Origin: Petrosia ficiformis | Lineage: Eukaryota > Porifera > Demospongiae > Haplosclerida > Petrosiidae | Assembly: GCA_947044365.1 (NCBI GenBank) | Contig: OX345643.1 | Span: 1,948,501-2,012,500, forward strand | Length of the DNA: 64,000 nt | Reading direction: 5' to 3' | Part shown: piece by piece, positions 61,747 to 64,000 of the stretch | Layout of the letters: each line of letters begins with the position of its first letter | How positions within the stretch are numbered: the first letter of the stretch is position 1 | Program-made: the position numbers and the translations under genes | The notes under the pieces: model-generated | The model's input: only the letters and a program-made list of their open reading frames with translations | Database searches by the model: none | What the model was told of the DNA's origin: nothing

Positions 61747-63454
61747 TTACTTGTAACAATAATAGCAGTTATAGTCGTCGTTGTAGTCATAGTTATAGTA
61801 GTTGTAGCTTGAACTGCTACTGCTATGGGTAGTGATCACTGCCACTGATACAATGATTAATATCAGAGTAATCACCCACCATACACACGCTGTAATGTTG
61901 CAGATGAGAGCACCATTTCTCTTGCGTCTAGCCGCTGCTAGATCTCCTCGACGTTCTGCTTCATTGGCCTGAAAGTAAAAAATTACTTCATACAAAAGGC
62001 ACAGCTTGAATAAAGAAATGATTAATAATTACTATTAATTATTACATATGGAAAAAATGTTTTGTGTATATTTTACACATAATTATATAAATTACATACA
62101 TATACAATTATAATGATTATGTAACTATATATTATATGTATAGTATACTAACAGGTCTTATATGCCCATAGTATGAATAATTCCCTTTGATGTTAGATGC
62201 TCTAATGAGGGATCTATTTAGTATAGTATGAACCAGGATTTATTTAGTATAGAATCTCGGTTTATATAGTGGAAACTACAGACAAGTCTCAGACAACCTG
62301 GGTTCATTTCCTAAGAAACAATTTGGTGGTAAATTGGCTATGAATATTAGCTTTGCCTTTGGGATCTAATAGTTGTATACCCTATATACAAGACACAAAC
62401 TGAGGGACTTATATTTGATATTATAAACAATATTTTGTACAATGATGACATCATCCAATAGAATCTCCCATTTATAGTTAATTCCTTTATCTCAAATTTG
62501 CTGGCAACATCCATCAATTCAAACTACTATAATCCATTTTAAGCACTGGGTTTGCTCAATATAGCACTGGGGTGGGGTCTTGAAGTCTCATACAGCACTT
62601 GGCTACACCTCCTGCTATATGAACGCCTCACCCAACAGCTTGTGCTATATTTCCCATACAGCACTCACACTGGTATACACTAGTGCTGGGAATCAGTAGA
62701 GACACCAATATGAATTATTAGTGCACCCAATATTGATTGACTATCAATAATATCAGAGGAAGTAATTAATTACTTGACAGCAAAAATCCCCCACTAATTG
62801 GCATGAAAATAAATAATTTGGGTATCATGTACCAAATTTGTAAGTTAAGTTACTAGGATGTTTTTAAAAAAAAACGAATGCCTTGTACTGAATGCACATG
62901 CACATAACTACAAATCGATATCTTATCATGATATTGATTATCGCTAAATGTGCTATATCAATAACGATTATTGATATTTTGATTATTGAGTCCCAGCACT
63001 AGTACATACCTGCTTTAAGGTCTATATACAACCTATTAATATATTATACTGAGCAAAGTTTAAAAGTAGAATGTTTTGTTACAGTAAGTTCTTACTAATG
63101 TTGCAAAGATGATTGCTGGAACCGTGCACACCAATAAGTACCAAGCACCGCATAGTAAACATATTGTAGTCAGGGAAACAGAAAGTTTTACGAAATTGTC
63201 ACCAGAACCGTGTGTTGTTCGTGTGTAGACAGCAGTAGGTTGTTTCTGCATTACAACATCATTAGTACTCTGGGAGAGGAAGAAACAGAGAGAGAGAGAA
63301 AGAGAGAGAATTAACTATTACATTAACATTAAATGAGTTAGATAATTGAGAATGGTTTTATGAATAATCTATGGATGGAGATTAAAGAGACTTACTGATT
63401 GTTGTTGTTCAGGTAGAGCTTGTTCGTATGCATAGTAAGGACTAGGACCATCCT
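61747..63454 (-). CDS. Dispanin/CD225 (IFITM-related) membrane protein, copy B
   Basis: Exons 63454-63396, 63269-63096 and 61968-61747 keep the phases and sizes of copy A (the middle exon is 174 nt in both). The first has DGPSPYYAYEQALPEQ, in which the PPxY of copy A is changed to PSPY. The second carries the first hydrophobic segment (LTTICLLCGAWYLLV) and TVPAIIFATL. The third has ANEAERRGDLAAARRKRNGA, helix VWWVITLILIIVSVAV, and a Tyr/Asn tail about 26 residues shorter than in copy A. All visible frames are open with intact GT/AG sites. The start exon would lie beyond 63500 and is not recognised. It is convergent with the MPEG1 pseudogene. Confidence 0.8.
62681..63001. mobile_element. hAT-like MITE inserted in the dispanin B intron
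   Basis: Begins tagtgctggga and ends with the complement tcccagcacta. The flanking 8-mers gtatacac and gtacatac agree at six of eight places, as for an aged 8-bp target duplication. The equivalent intron of dispanin A lacks the whole 321 bp, so it entered after the block duplication or was lost from copy A. Confidence 0.8.
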
Positions 63455-63788
63455 CTGTGAATATCAAAAAATCATGTGCTCAGTGACTAGCATAGAGGAA
63501 ACAACACACAGCACAACACAAAATAACAACAATAAATAAATAAATGATGCAGAAAATTTAAAAGCTACAGTAGCTATATGTAGCACATGAACTATAATTA
63601 TTGTTACAATGTGATGTGTTATTATTAAATGGTTTGTTGCAAATGAATGGCTAAAGTACATAAATGAATTTCTCTGTTAGAGTTCTACCTAGGAGGTTTA
63701 TATTCGAGGAAGTTTGCATTGATCCCACAAATGTAGTGTTACGTTTCAGCTGTACTTTACCAACTCCCTTCCATACCAAATAAAATCA

Positions 63789-63868
63789 TAAATCTAAAGT
63801 GTATATAATTATGTGTTTTGTGCAAGAGATAACTTCTTGCACAAAACACATAAATACGCTTTAGATTT
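63789..63868. repeat. Foldback element, long version
   Basis: Arms of about 34 bp pair around a small loop: aaatctaaag, then tatgtgttttgtgcaag, against the complement. One 4-nt insertion (ataa) interrupts the left arm and there is one mismatch. Confidence 0.8.
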
Positions 63869-64000
63869 TTGATATGCAGGAAAACTGAGTAAGGATTGAA
63901 TCCAGGGCCTTCTGCTTTATAATTACCCTTTGATACCATGCTACAACTATTATATAATTATATTACAGACTTACAGTAACAAGATAATTATATGAAGAAA

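Overview
This window is eukaryotic and metazoan. It is AT-rich, with intron-containing genes (many small introns plus a few multi-kilobase ones), compact spacing between genes, and very heavy loading with tandem repeats, SINEs and MITE-like elements. A palindromic TACATG/GTACATGTAC motif is scattered almost everywhere. That texture, together with a basal-metazoan gene set (RBFOX, ELAC2, BTB-Kelch, BAR-RhoGAP, TRIM-NHL, MPEG1/perforin-2, dispanin/CD225), suggests a demosponge, possibly an Amphimedon-like species. The taxon is inference; the gene families are read from the translations.

Layout. 1-2137 is a 27-unit satellite. 2.1-13.9 kb holds an RBFOX RNA-binding protein gene on the minus strand, with introns full of repeats. 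14.1-16.5 kb is an uninterrupted ELAC2 (long-form RNase Z) gene, minus. 16.7-22.0 kb is a BTB-BACK-Kelch gene of four exons, minus. These three minus-strand genes lie head to tail with gaps of only about 200 bp. At 21.96/22.14 kb the Kelch gene and a plus-strand BAR-RhoGAP gene (ARHGAP17/ARHGAP44/SH3BP1 type, 17 exons, about 587 aa) start head to head, 181 bp apart. The RhoGAP gene runs to 44.6 kb, and its 4.6-kb intron 11 contains a complete two-exon TRIM-NHL gene on the same strand (35.9-38.6 kb).

From 47 kb onward the window is an immune-looking cluster. It has two intact, uninterrupted MPEG1 (perforin-2) paralogues at 47.3-49.5 and 50.9-53.1 kb, and a minus-strand dispanin/CD225 (IFITM-related) gene at 54.4-56.2 kb. 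A second duplication of the MPEG1b-dispanin block lies at 59.7-64.0 kb; there MPEG1 has been reduced to a frameshifted C-terminal stub, while the second dispanin gene keeps open exons. A zinc-finger fragment of transposon or ZSWIM type sits between the two blocks.

How the parts relate. ELAC2 (tRNA 3' processing), RBFOX (splicing), Kelch (probable CUL3 ubiquitin adaptor), RhoGAP (membrane and actin control) and TRIM-NHL (RING E3, possible RNA binding) form a housekeeping and regulatory block. MPEG1 plus dispanin is a co-duplicated pair that could act on the same endolysosomal membranes, one forming pores in engulfed microbes and the other altering host membranes. That functional link is inference. 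The exon-intron models were built by hand from splice consensus and reading-frame continuity. The 3' end of RBFOX and the first exons of both dispanin genes are unresolved.
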